From assembly GCF_015767245.1 (NCBI RefSeq), contig NZ_JADOTV010000018.1, forward strand, positions 1 to 61,473: DNA of 61,473 nt. The letters are read 5' to 3'. The translations under genes and the position numbers were made by a program. The stretch is from Aureivirga sp. CE67 (GTDB lineage: Bacteria > Bacteroidota > Bacteroidia > Flavobacteriales > Flavobacteriaceae). Below the pieces are notes generated by a model that saw only the letters and a program-made list of their open reading frames with translations, was not told the DNA's origin and searched no databases. Shown here in pieces: positions 33,757-42,462 of this stretch (its first letter is position 1; every line of letters starts with the position of its first letter).

Positions 33757-34344
33757 TTAGTTAACTAAAACGATTTCGTGTTTATCAATTAATTTTCTCA
33801 AGTTTATCAAAGCATAACGCATTCTACCTAAAGCAGTATTAATACTTACACCTGTAGATTCTGAAATTTCTTTAAAGCTCATATCTTTATAAACTCTCAT
33901 TTTTAAAACTTCTTTCTGATCATCTGGAAGTTTAGCAATTAATGATCTAACATCGTTTTCGATTTGAGACTTGATCATTTGTTTTTCAACGTTTAATACA
34001 TCATCACTAATGATTGAGAAAATATCAAAATCATCTGTTTTGTTATTAAACATCTGCATTCTGTTAGATTTTCTGAAATGATCGATTACTAAGTTGTGTG
34101 CAATTCGCATTACCCAAGGTAAGAATTTTCCTTCTTCATTATAAACACCTCTTTTAAGTGTACGAATAACTTTAATAAAGGTATCTTGGAAAATATCTTC
34201 TGCAATTTCTCTGTCTAATACTTTAGACATGATGAAGCTGTAAATTTTTTGTTTGTGTCGGTTGATAAGAATTTCAAGTGCTCTTTCGTCTCCTTTGATG
34301 TAGCTACTAACCAATAGGCTATCCTGTAATTTTAATTTGCTCAT
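33757..34344 (-). CDS. ECF-family RNA polymerase sigma factor
   Basis: 195 residues with complete region 2 (SSYIKGDERALEILINRHKQ; DREIAEDIFQDTFIKVIRTL; WVMRIAHNLVIDHFRKSNR) and region 4 (LPDDQKEVLKMRVYKDMSFKEISESTGVSINTALGRMRYAL). It is of the type that flavobacteria carry without a cognate anti-sigma gene beside it. The 566-nt upstream gene-free region may allow complex control. No neighbouring membrane anti-sigma factor is seen. Confidence 0.92.
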   Translation of the reverse strand: MSKLKLQDSLLVSSYIKGDERALEILINRHKQKIYSFIMSKVLDREIAEDIFQDTFIKVIRTLKRGVYNEEGKFLPWVMRIAHNLVIDHFRKSNRMQMFNNKTDDFDIFSIISDDVLNVEKQMIKSQIENDVRSLIAKLPDDQKEVLKMRVYKDMSFKEISESTGVSINTALGRMRYALINLRKLIDKHEIVLVN

Positions 34345-34910
34345 ACCAAATATTACTTTTAATTATACAATGGACCACTTGCAATGAAGCAAGCGTCATA
34401 AAAAATCAATATGTTATTATAATTTTAAAAAAAGTAATTTTTGGCTATACGCAATATTGTTTGGTTAATATGTTTCAAATATGAATTAAATTTTTCTTAA
34501 AAACAAATAGATTCACTAATTTTTGTTAAAAAAAATACAAAATGAATTTTTTATTTAATTAAATATAATAAATAAATCAATAATTTGAAAATATTTTATT
34601 TAAAAATCTCAAAACTGAGATATTTATAATAAATATACGAAATATATTATAGATATCGGAAGCAATAATGAAACATTAATGTTAATTTAAGGTTTACAGA
34701 AGGTGATTTTATCATTATTATTATTCGAATTCTAGTTCAAAACTCTTGATATAGCTAAAGTTTTAAAAAAATATGTTTCTAAAATCGAATACATTTAAAA
34801 TATGAATAGCAGAATTATTAATAAAATGTATTTTTTAGATAGAATAAAATAGTACTCTACTTATGTAGTTAGTTTATTTTGAAAACAAATGAAAGTTATT
34901 GTAATCCTTT
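34345..34910. other. 566-nt gene-free AT-rich region
   Basis: Upstream of the ECF sigma gene and beyond the end of the acetyltransferase gene. Very A/T-rich with several stretches of A or T. I see no frame above about 25 codons, no tRNA and no strong hairpin. It presumably holds the sigma gene promoter. Confidence 0.5.
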
Positions 34911-35357
34911 TCAATGTATATTAGAACTCGAATTGAATTTTTCCATATATAATTTTGGATTCTCAACATGAGTAAAGCCATATTTTTTATAGAGCCATGG
35001 TGATCTTGTAGTCATTAAAATCCAACGCCTCAAATTTTGCAATTCTTCATGATTCATAATTTCTTTCATCAAAAGATTACTCAGACCTTTCCCACGATGA
35101 TCTTTTAAAATAAAAACATCTCCAACATAAGCAATTGTGGAATAATCTGAAATAACTCTTGCAAAGCCAATCTGCTCATTATTTTTATACAAACCAAAAT
35201 TTAATGAATTCTCAATGGATTTCTGTACTTTCTCAAAAGTAATCCCTTTTCCCCAAGAAGAATCTGAAGAAAGAAAATTATGAATCATTTCAATATCTAG
35301 CTTTTCAGCATCTGTAGAAACAGAATATCCAATATCTTGCCTTTTAATATTTTTCAT
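34911..35357 (-). CDS. GNAT-family N-acetyltransferase
   Basis: 148-residue acetyltransferase of the short type. The acetyl-CoA binding loop lies in VFILKDHRGKGLSNLLMKEI (R-G-K-G-L-S), after YVGD, and the C-terminal part is RSPWLYKKYGFTHVENPKLY. Substrate unknown. It stands alone between gene-free stretches. Confidence 0.88.
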   Translation of the reverse strand: MKNIKRQDIGYSVSTDAEKLDIEMIHNFLSSDSSWGKGITFEKVQKSIENSLNFGLYKNNEQIGFARVISDYSTIAYVGDVFILKDHRGKGLSNLLMKEIMNHEELQNLRRWILMTTRSPWLYKKYGFTHVENPKLYMEKFNSSSNIH

Positions 35358-35420
35358 ATTTAAATTATAGACTTTAGAAATAAATTAAATTCTATTTAAA
35401 ATACGAAAAAACACCTGCTT

Positions 35421-35546
35421 TTAAAAATCTTCTAGACAATAAACTTTATGCTTACTAGCTGTTTCAAATTCAAAAATTAACGAATCATTTATTATTTTGT
35501 ATCTACATTTATTTTCTAAATATTTCTTCTGCTCTTCGTAAGACAA
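35421..35546 (-). other. Possible 41-codon remnant or small gene
   Basis: An open frame downstream of the 212-aa lipoprotein gene reads LSYEEQKKYLENKC and ends HKVYCLEDF. It has no ATG; the best start is TTG at 35546, or an upstream ATT. Its composition looks protein-like. It may be a remnant of a larger reading frame or a small gene with a non-ATG start. Confidence 0.3.
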
Positions 35547-35569
35547 ACGTTTTTTACATTCTTTAATTT

Positions 35570-36208
35570 TTAATCTTCAAGCAATTCTATTTTATAAATA
35601 GACGGCATAAAAGCTTCTACTTTTTTATATTCTCCAGAACAACAAGAAAACTCAGAGCGTTTTAGTCCCCAATTAATTTTAAACTCTTTTCCGATTAAAT
35701 CTTTATTGGCGGCTAATGTTCCTTTATCATACAATTTTAAATCTCCAAAATTATTATTTCCAAAACCAAAATCGAATTCCTTTCCATTTTCATCTACAAA
35801 ATTAATCTGTAAATAATCTGCAAGCTCTACATTTTTAAAAGTCACATAAAGCGTCAATGGAATATCTTTCCATTCATTTCGCATATTTTCAATTTCTGCT
35901 TCTAATTCTTTTCTATAATCTTTAGGACATTTCAAAATATATCTATTCAGTTCCCAATCTACTAACTGACGAGATTTTCTAACTTTCCCTCTAGCTCTTT
36001 TTTTCTTAGTTTGTGGAACTACAGAATCTTGTTGTATTAGAACTTTTTTTGGTTCTATTATCTTTGCTTCGGAAGTTTTTAATTCCACTTTTTCATCAGA
36101 AGTTTGCGTAGTTTGTTTTTGTTCAACTTCTTGCGCTATATTTTCTTTTAAAGTATTCTTACAAGCAATCAGAGAAATTGCTATCAGGGGGATTAATATT
36201 TTCTTCAT
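35570..36208 (-). CDS. Uncharacterised lipoprotein, 212 aa
   Basis: Lipoprotein signal MKKILIPLIAISLIAC, then a low-complexity Lys/Glu/Thr linker to about residue 75 with a basic patch TKKKRARGKVRKSRQ, and a C-terminal domain of about 130 residues (PKDYRKELEAEIENMRNEWK; DYLQINFVDENGKEFDFGFG; NWGLKRSEFSCCSGEYKKVE). No family recognised. It follows the glycan-binding-domain gene by 30 nt on the same strand and is likely co-transcribed. Confidence 0.72.
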   Translation of the reverse strand: MKKILIPLIAISLIACKNTLKENIAQEVEQKQTTQTSDEKVELKTSEAKIIEPKKVLIQQDSVVPQTKKKRARGKVRKSRQLVDWELNRYILKCPKDYRKELEAEIENMRNEWKDIPLTLYVTFKNVELADYLQINFVDENGKEFDFGFGNNNFGDLKLYDKGTLAANKDLIGKEFKINWGLKRSEFSCCSGEYKKVEAFMPSIYKIELLED

Positions 36209-36238
36209 TGATTTATTCTAATTTCTCCAAAGATACTA

Positions 36239-36943
36239 TTAATGTGAAGGTCCGTCAAAATAAATTTCTGTGATTGCTGTATCATCGTATTTTTCTCCAG
36301 GATAAACTTCCAAAATCTCAAATTTTAATCGCCATTTATTTGTTTTTTGTTTTAAAGTAATTTTTAAAGATTGTTCTGCATAAACATCCTGAAAATCAAT
36401 AATTCCATAAAACACATCATCTAGAAACATTTTCATTTTCTTTACACGATTATTAGCTTTCCAAGATTTTTTACTTTTCACATAACCATTTACAAAAATA
36501 ATTTCCTCAATCATCGGATGGTTTTCAGCAAATTCAAAAGTAATTGTTTCGCCAATTCCTGATCCCTCCTTCCCTTCTACCCAAGCAGTTTTATAACTCG
36601 AATCTGAAATATTAGATGCTTTATAATTATACTTTGTTGAAGCTTTCAACTCGGAAGAAGTTTTTACTGTAAAATTTGCTCCACAATACCAACTACATCC
36701 TTCACCTACAATATCCCACATATCTTCAAAAACCATTGCGTCATATTTTGAAATCAAAGCTGATTCTTCTTCTGTCATTTCAGACCAATCTTTATCTTTT
36801 AAAAGTATATTAATCTTTTCCCAGTCCGATTGTACTTTTAAACTAAAATCTAATTCTGCATAAATTTCTGTTTTTAAAACATTTTGAGATTGTGCAGAAT
36901 AACTTAGAAACAATATCAAAAAACCGAAATATTTATTTTTCAT
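36239..36943 (-). CDS. Exported protein with NADase-type glycan-binding (discoidin-like) domain
   Basis: Signal peptide to SAQSQ20. After about residue 100 there is a discoidin-like beta-sandwich: KYNYKASNISDSSYKTAWVE, GSGIGETITFEFAE, IEEIIFVNGYVKSKKSW, NNRVKKMKMFLDD and IIDFQDVYAEQSLKITL. This order matches the NADase-type glycan-binding domain found in many bacterial secreted proteins. The N-terminal portion (VFEDMWDIVGEGCSWYCGA) is also typical of that group. No catalytic domain is attached, so a binding function is inferred. Confidence 0.78.
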   Translation of the reverse strand: MKNKYFGFLILFLSYSAQSQNVLKTEIYAELDFSLKVQSDWEKINILLKDKDWSEMTEEESALISKYDAMVFEDMWDIVGEGCSWYCGANFTVKTSSELKASTKYNYKASNISDSSYKTAWVEGKEGSGIGETITFEFAENHPMIEEIIFVNGYVKSKKSWKANNRVKKMKMFLDDVFYGIIDFQDVYAEQSLKITLKQKTNKWRLKFEILEVYPGEKYDDTAITEIYFDGPSH

Positions 36944-36971
36944 AATGAACTGATTTAAAATTTTATTCCAA

Positions 36972-37105
36972 AACTAGGAGTTTCATCTGATGTTTATTAA
37001 TGATGAAGTAAAAAATTTTCAACATAGCCTAAGCTATGATTAAAAATTTTTACAAATCAGTGATGAACATGCTTGAAACGAATTTTGAGTTTAAAAATTT
37101 AAATC
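36972..37105. repeat. About 130-bp palindromic element, copy 1
   Basis: Outer arms GTTTCATCTGATGTTTATTA and TGATGAACATGCTTGAAAC are imperfect inverted repeats, and the centre (AAAATTTTCAACATAGCC then TAAGCTATGATTAAAAATTT) is also palindromic. The whole element could fold into one long hairpin. A second copy is at 45847-45975. Each sits directly 3' of a minus-strand gene. Confidence 0.8.
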
Positions 37106-37108
37106 AGT

Positions 37109-37672
37109 TCAATATAATTCTATATCCTCTTTTGCTTCTTTTATAGTTTCAATTTTATTTAATTTTCTATAAATCTTCATCGCTTTAATTTTCTCTGAAT
37201 TTTCTAAAAGCTCTATGATTTCTTGGGTTAAAATATTTTTATTAGTAAAAATAGAAACTCCATGATTTACAGACCCTTTACCAATAGACTGAATTCTACC
37301 TTTTGGCTCCCAATCGCCCCAATCCAACCCACGTTTAAAATCTCCATGTTCTTCTTCATTTTTCTTACAATAAAATCCTTCAGCATAATTAGCTAAATAA
37401 TCACAACTAGAACATTTTTCTGGAACAAATATCTCAATATCGTTTACTTTATTTTTCAAAACTGGATTTGTATTTCCAGAAATTCCGCAAAAGCCATAAT
37501 CTAACTGTAAATAAGAATTTGTTTTTTTAAAATCTCTTATGCATTCCCCTTCCAAAAGATTTTCACAAGAATTACATTTTGAAGGTATTTTTCCTTTGCT
37601 GATAAAATACGAAAACGGCACCAAATTATATGCTCCTTCTTTCTCACATTTTGGAAATGAATTTCTATACAT
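37109..37672 (-). CDS. Uncharacterised Cys-rich protein, 187 aa, with L7/L12-like C-terminus
   Basis: No signal peptide. Paired cysteines (KCNSCENLLEGEC; EKCSSCDYLANYAEGFYCKK) suggest one or two zinc-knuckle sites. The last 40 residues (ELLENSEKIKAMKIYRKLNK, then KEAKEDIE) resemble the C-terminal domain of ribosomal protein L7/L12, as also found in some non-ribosomal proteins. Function unknown. It lies 8 nt after the 286-aa gene, probably in one operon. Confidence 0.7.
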   Translation of the reverse strand: MYRNSFPKCEKEGAYNLVPFSYFISKGKIPSKCNSCENLLEGECIRDFKKTNSYLQLDYGFCGISGNTNPVLKNKVNDIEIFVPEKCSSCDYLANYAEGFYCKKNEEEHGDFKRGLDWGDWEPKGRIQSIGKGSVNHGVSIFTNKNILTQEIIELLENSEKIKAMKIYRKLNKIETIKEAKEDIELY

Positions 37673-37680
37673 TTTTTGTT

Positions 37681-38541
37681 TTATTTATTTTTCCACCATT
37701 TATTTTCATTCAGATATTCACTTCCATCATTAAAAGTTTCCCAACCATTTTTTACATATTTTGGACAAACTAACATTTCTCCATCTCCACAATCAAAATC
37801 AAAAGTGAATGGTAAACGGTAATCTCCCCAAATACATTTTTTGATTTTTCCTGTTTTATAACTTTGCCAAGTTCCTACATAAGTTCTGTTAAAATAACTA
37901 TCTGCAGAATCAAAAGAGTCATCCAAAGCAATTAACTTTTTAGAGAAATCGAAAGTAATTTGACTTTCAAAACTTCCTTTAAATACACCAACATGATTTT
38001 GTGTTTTATCTTCAAAAAATTCATAAGTAGCAAAAATATTTCCTTGTTTTAAATCTAAATCACTTTCTTTAAATTCAATTATTTTTTGAATTCTGATTTC
38101 CCCTTTAAAATCACAAATATTCCCTTTTACATTCGATTTTCCATAAATTTTAAAAACCCGTGGATTCTCAGTATCCTGTTTTGCTTTATAAATGTAAAAT
38201 TGTATTCTTTTATAATCTAAACCAATTACACCATTCTCAGCTTGTTCTCCAGAAAGAAATAAAGATTTCACATCGAAATTAAATCCTTTTACAGAATCAG
38301 TAACATCAAACGAATCTTCTTCGTAATTGGCAATTTGAATATCTAAATATTCTTTACTAAAATCTTTTTGGTTGGGATTAAAATTTTCGCATAAATGCCC
38401 ATTAAAATAAGGGTCAAAATGTGCTGAATCCTCTTTACCTAATGAACAATTTTGATTCTCACAATAATTTTTCGTTTGCGAAAAAACAATAATTGGCAAT
38501 AAGTAAATTAATAGTTTGAAGTTTTTTTTCATTTTCATCAT
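37681..38541 (-). CDS. Uncharacterised exported protein, 286 aa
   Basis: Signal peptide (LLIYLLPIIVFSQ) followed by a Cys-containing segment (NYCENQNCSLGKED) and a beta-rich domain with repeated KGNICDFKGEIRIQ and GVFKGSFESQITFDFSKK-like strands. No family recognised. The start overlaps the 116-aa gene by 4 bp (ATGA), so these genes are coupled. Confidence 0.72.
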   Translation of the reverse strand: MMKMKKNFKLLIYLLPIIVFSQTKNYCENQNCSLGKEDSAHFDPYFNGHLCENFNPNQKDFSKEYLDIQIANYEEDSFDVTDSVKGFNFDVKSLFLSGEQAENGVIGLDYKRIQFYIYKAKQDTENPRVFKIYGKSNVKGNICDFKGEIRIQKIIEFKESDLDLKQGNIFATYEFFEDKTQNHVGVFKGSFESQITFDFSKKLIALDDSFDSADSYFNRTYVGTWQSYKTGKIKKCIWGDYRLPFTFDFDCGDGEMLVCPKYVKNGWETFNDGSEYLNENKWWKNK

Positions 38542-38888
38542 ATTCTAAAAATCTTTAATCCTTCATTTTTATATTTACTTAAAAAATCAATCAAATTGAT
38601 TAAATTCTCTTTTTCAGTATATTTTAATTCTACAAACTTCAAAGCTTCAATAAATTCTTCTAAATCATTAATTACAGAAGGTTTTTCATCCAAACCATAA
38701 AATCCAATATCTTCATTCCATTCTTTCAAAACCTGAACATAATTAATTTTCTTTTCAACCCAATAAACATCATATAATTTATTCATCAACTCAAAAAATA
38801 TTGGTTCGTGTATTATAAACTCATTATTCTTTTTCATTGATTTAAAAACTATATAATCTTCAAATTCACCAAAAGCTATTTTTTTCAT
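38538..38888 (-). CDS. Uncharacterised cytoplasmic protein, 116 aa
   Basis: Small acidic protein without export signal (IAFGEFEDYIVFKSMKKNNE; IDFLSKYKNEGLKIFRI). Size and composition resemble single-domain immunity-type proteins, but there is no specific match I can name. It lies 6 nt after the 751-aa gene and overlaps the next by 4 bp. Confidence 0.65.
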   Translation of the reverse strand: MKKIAFGEFEDYIVFKSMKKNNEFIIHEPIFFELMNKLYDVYWVEKKINYVQVLKEWNEDIGFYGLDEKPSVINDLEEFIEALKFVELKYTEKENLINLIDFLSKYKNEGLKIFRI

Positions 38889-38894
38889 TTCATT

Positions 38895-41150
38895 TTAATT
38901 TCTAAAATTTGAAAAAGATAATGGTTCTATATCTTCTTTTACATATTTATTTACTTGCAAATAATTCATCCAAGCATTTGCTCTTTCTAAAGAAGTACAT
39001 CCATACACATTATGGGAATTACATAATTTCTCAGGAAAACCTAGAGTTGTATTAAAATGAATTTCCAATAATTTTATCAGTAAATAAACACCATTATCTT
39101 CCACTCCACCGCCACCACCAACAAATGCAATCTTCAGATCATATTTTAAAATCTCATAAACTTTATCGAAATCAAAAGTTCCATCAGATTTTTTATAATC
39201 TATTCCTATTTTTTCTAAATAATATTCATGAAATTCTTTTTTACTAAACTTTCGATAGTTCTTCAAAAACTCTTCACGAAAATTAGCATCATCGAAATCT
39301 CCTAAAATTGCAAAACCAAAATCTCTTTCTAAAAAATTATATTTATCATAAGCCTCAAATGGAGTTTTATTTACTACACTTAATGCTTCTTCAATTTGAT
39401 CATAATAAATTTCTGAAAATATCTTATCAAATTTAGACTCATATTCATAAGTATCTTCCTTTTCTAATTGTTCTAATTGTTCTAATTCGGCTAAAAAATC
39501 AAATCTCACATTATCATAATTTACTTCTGATGATTTCTCTTTTTCTTCTTTGAATTTTAATTTAGTTTTAGCCTTAGAAATTACTTCCTTAAATTGTAGT
39601 TCATATTTAGGATTTAACTTTTTAAGTTTTTTCAATAATAATATTGTTTCCAAGGAGCTATTCACAAATTTATTTGAATAATTATTACAATTCCCAATAA
39701 TTCCTAAATGATCATAATAATAAGATTTTATTACATAACATTTCAAATGCTTTGGATTTTGCAATAAAGTTTCCCAATTCTTAGAATAAAACTTATCAAT
39801 AATTTTCCCAGCAGAATATGTTAACTCCCAATTTTTCTCGTAGATAATTGCCCAATATTCAAAAGCCGTGATATTTTCAATGGTAAGCTCTTCAACTATT
39901 TCGTTTTCTAAAAATCTTCTTTCTTTTACAGTTAATTTAGATTTCAACAATTCAATATTTTTTCTTAATTCATCATTTCCTAAAAAATCAATTTGATTTT
40001 CTTTACAATAATCTGTGAGTTGTACCAATTGTTCTAAAAAATCATAAGCAAAAGAAGGAATCACATAATTATAATCGCTTAAAAATGTTCTTTTTTGTTT
40101 TTTAATACCTTCATTTACTAAAACTAAATCTGATTGCGTTAATTCAATAAAAGCATTTATGGCAATTGAATCATTTTTAGAAAACATTTTATCAAATAAA
40201 GCATCAACATGATTTGTATTATTTATTGAAAGTTTAGGATTTACAAAAATATTTCTTCTCTCATCCCATTTATTATCTTTATAATATTTAGAGAAAAAAG
40301 CAACGACATTTATTCTTACTTCTTCATAAAAAGCTTCTTCAATATTATATTCTAATTTTCCATAATCTCCAATAACTGCAAGGTTTGTTCTTGTCAATAA
40401 TTCCATTAAATCTATAACATCTTCTTTTTTTATATTGTTTTCATCAAATAAATCTTTAGTCTCATGTTTTCCATAAATCAATGGTTTTTGAAACCTTCTA
40501 TATCTATTTTTAAGATAAATAAAAGCAATTTCTAATAAAGCTTTTGGATTTTTATTTTCAATCAGAACATCAATATTATTTTCTTTAACCCAATCTAATT
40601 CCATTAACTCCTTTTTTTTATTTAAAAGTTCATGAAATTTAAAATCTGTCAATTCCGTTAGTTCATATACAACTTCTCTTTCTTCAAAAGGAGTTAAAAC
40701 AAATCCATTTATAGCCTCAGAAAAAACAATTTTATCTTTATTTTCATTCAAAAATGCTCGGAATGATTTTGTACTTATTGAATTCTCCTCTAAATTAATT
40801 TCATTCTTCAGAAAAAAACAATTCTCTTTAATTAATCGTTTTGCAATTTGTGATTCTGTAGAATAAATGACCATACAAATAAATTCTGCTATTTCTTTTT
40901 CACTATCCAAATATTTTGAAATTTCATAAAGAGCTTCAAAATCCCCTTTTCTCATTTTCTCATCTAACTCATACATCTCATGCCCATAAGAGAACTCAGG
41001 TAATGTGTGATTTTTATTTTTATTTCTTTTATATTCTCCACCCCAAAACTTTTTTTTCTTTTGATTCTGATTTATCGAATCGTTTAACCGATCTTGCGCT
41101 ACAGAAAACATAGTATTAAATAAAACAAAGAGAAGTAGTATTTTTTTCAT
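38895..41150 (-). CDS. Large uncharacterised exported protein, 751 aa
   Basis: Signal peptide to SVAQ19, a basic stretch (QNQKKKKFWGGEYKRNKNKN), then a long, mostly helical body of about 650 residues with repeated 30-40-residue helical pairs, reminiscent of alpha-solenoid proteins. No catalytic motif is evident. A Gly-rich loop AFVGGGGGVEDNG occurs near 690. It heads a group of four coupled genes (751, 116, 286 and 187 aa). The role is unknown; the pairing with a small cytoplasmic protein could suit a toxin-immunity scheme but nothing in the sequence shows it. Confidence 0.72.
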   Translation of the reverse strand: MKKILLLFVLFNTMFSVAQDRLNDSINQNQKKKKFWGGEYKRNKNKNHTLPEFSYGHEMYELDEKMRKGDFEALYEISKYLDSEKEIAEFICMVIYSTESQIAKRLIKENCFFLKNEINLEENSISTKSFRAFLNENKDKIVFSEAINGFVLTPFEEREVVYELTELTDFKFHELLNKKKELMELDWVKENNIDVLIENKNPKALLEIAFIYLKNRYRRFQKPLIYGKHETKDLFDENNIKKEDVIDLMELLTRTNLAVIGDYGKLEYNIEEAFYEEVRINVVAFFSKYYKDNKWDERRNIFVNPKLSINNTNHVDALFDKMFSKNDSIAINAFIELTQSDLVLVNEGIKKQKRTFLSDYNYVIPSFAYDFLEQLVQLTDYCKENQIDFLGNDELRKNIELLKSKLTVKERRFLENEIVEELTIENITAFEYWAIIYEKNWELTYSAGKIIDKFYSKNWETLLQNPKHLKCYVIKSYYYDHLGIIGNCNNYSNKFVNSSLETILLLKKLKKLNPKYELQFKEVISKAKTKLKFKEEKEKSSEVNYDNVRFDFLAELEQLEQLEKEDTYEYESKFDKIFSEIYYDQIEEALSVVNKTPFEAYDKYNFLERDFGFAILGDFDDANFREEFLKNYRKFSKKEFHEYYLEKIGIDYKKSDGTFDFDKVYEILKYDLKIAFVGGGGGVEDNGVYLLIKLLEIHFNTTLGFPEKLCNSHNVYGCTSLERANAWMNYLQVNKYVKEDIEPLSFSNFRN

Positions 41151-41214
41151 AGTATTTTGTTTAAGCTTTCAATTTTAAAACTCTTTTTTTCAAGTTTTAT
41201 TTTTCATTTTTTCT

Positions 41215-41604
41215 CTAAACATTTCGTGTCTTAGATCTTTTCAATTTATATTTATCAGATAATTCCAAAGGAATTTGTTTAAACGAATCTATAGTTATTG
41301 TTTTTAGAACTAAATCCACCACACCAATTTTTGTTTTTCTAAAATATGTTTCAAAATCTTGAAAATATTCTTTCTGAAAATTATCAATTTGATTACCATT
41401 TAAATACAAAACAGCAAGATTTTTCAACTTCGAAATCTTTGAAGGAATTGTTTTTAAATTATTTTCACTTAAGTTTAAATTAGTCAAATGTGTCAGTTCA
41501 AAAACTTCTTTTGGTATTGATTCTAAATCACATTTTGGCAAACTCAACAAACTTGATTTATTAAGTTTTACTTGTGCTATTTTTTCTAAAATTTCTTTTT
41601 TCAT
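41215..41604 (-). CDS. Short leucine-rich-repeat protein, 129 aa
   Basis: Three LRR units of about 23 residues: LPKCDLESIPKEVFELTHL, TNLNLSENNLKTIPSKISKL and KNLAVLYLNGNQIDNFQ, then a C-terminal tail. No signal peptide. LRR proteins of this kind usually bind other proteins. It lies 3 nt after the 283-aa lipoprotein gene. Confidence 0.82.
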   Translation of the reverse strand: MKKEILEKIAQVKLNKSSLLSLPKCDLESIPKEVFELTHLTNLNLSENNLKTIPSKISKLKNLAVLYLNGNQIDNFQKEYFQDFETYFRKTKIGVVDLVLKTITIDSFKQIPLELSDKYKLKRSKTRNV

Positions 41605-41607
41605 AGT

Positions 41608-42459
41608 TTAATATTCTTCATATTTCGTTTCAGGGTAATTCAAATATTTCGCTTTGTACTTTCCATTTTCATATTTTAAAAGCAAATCGAAATTGGTAAA
41701 CCCTTCTTGAAAGCTTCTATTAATTTTTAAAATAATTCCATTTTCTGTAAAAGTTATATTTTTTACTTTGTCATAAGCTCCGTCATTAGCCATTAACTCA
41801 AGAAAATCAACTTTTTTATTCCAAGTTGCTTTTTCAAAAACACTATCTTTTACAATTTCCACCAAACCAAAAAAACTTTTTGACTCATCTTTAAAAACAA
41901 CAGGTTCATTATAATTTGCACAAAAAGTTAGACCTTCTTCATCAGAAACTCCAATTCCATAAAATTCAGTTCTAAAAAGTTTTATTTTTTTCTGATTTGA
42001 GTCAAGGGTATCCAACATCGCATCACTTATTTTATAGACATCTCTTCCATCCATTATTCCATTCTTAAAAACATTTCTAACTTTCAAATAATTAAATGCA
42101 TCACAATATTCTTTGTTATTATACAGACTATCTGACTTTGCGATAATATTGACAAAACTTCCTTGTTTTAAATTTAAACTATCTATTATTTCTAAATTTT
42201 CATTCAGCAGTTTAATAGACTCTCCAATTAACACAGCAGTTCCCTTTTCCGGTGAAAAAGATATTGGTGAGATACTATTATTTTCAGAAGTTATTACTTT
42301 TTCTTTCTCAATTTCAAGTTTTTCATTTCCCTTGTTATCAATTAAAGTATCTTTGATTTCTTGTTGAATAATTTCTTTTTTCTCGTTATTAATTTTAGAT
42401 TCTGAAGTATTACAACTTAAAACTAAAAGTGAAGCAAATAAAAGGTAGATTCTTTTCAT
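41608..42459 (-). CDS. Uncharacterised lipoprotein, tandem paralogue A, 283 aa
   Basis: Lipoprotein signal MKRIYLLFASLLVLSC. A Lys/Glu linker to about residue 60, then an SH3-like beta-rich segment (GTAVLIGESIKLLNENLEII; SLNLKQGSFVNIIAKSDSLY) and a C-terminal domain ending KYKAKYLNYPETKYEEY. It is nearly identical to the next gene over the first ~130 residues, also at the DNA level, but diverges after YLKV. The gap to the upstream paralogue is 3 nt, so both are on one transcript. Confidence 0.75.
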   Translation of the reverse strand: MKRIYLLFASLLVLSCNTSESKINNEKKEIIQQEIKDTLIDNKGNEKLEIEKEKVITSENNSISPISFSPEKGTAVLIGESIKLLNENLEIIDSLNLKQGSFVNIIAKSDSLYNNKEYCDAFNYLKVRNVFKNGIMDGRDVYKISDAMLDTLDSNQKKIKLFRTEFYGIGVSDEEGLTFCANYNEPVVFKDESKSFFGLVEIVKDSVFEKATWNKKVDFLELMANDGAYDKVKNITFTENGIILKINRSFQEGFTNFDLLLKYENGKYKAKYLNYPETKYEEY

Positions 42460-42462
42460 AGT

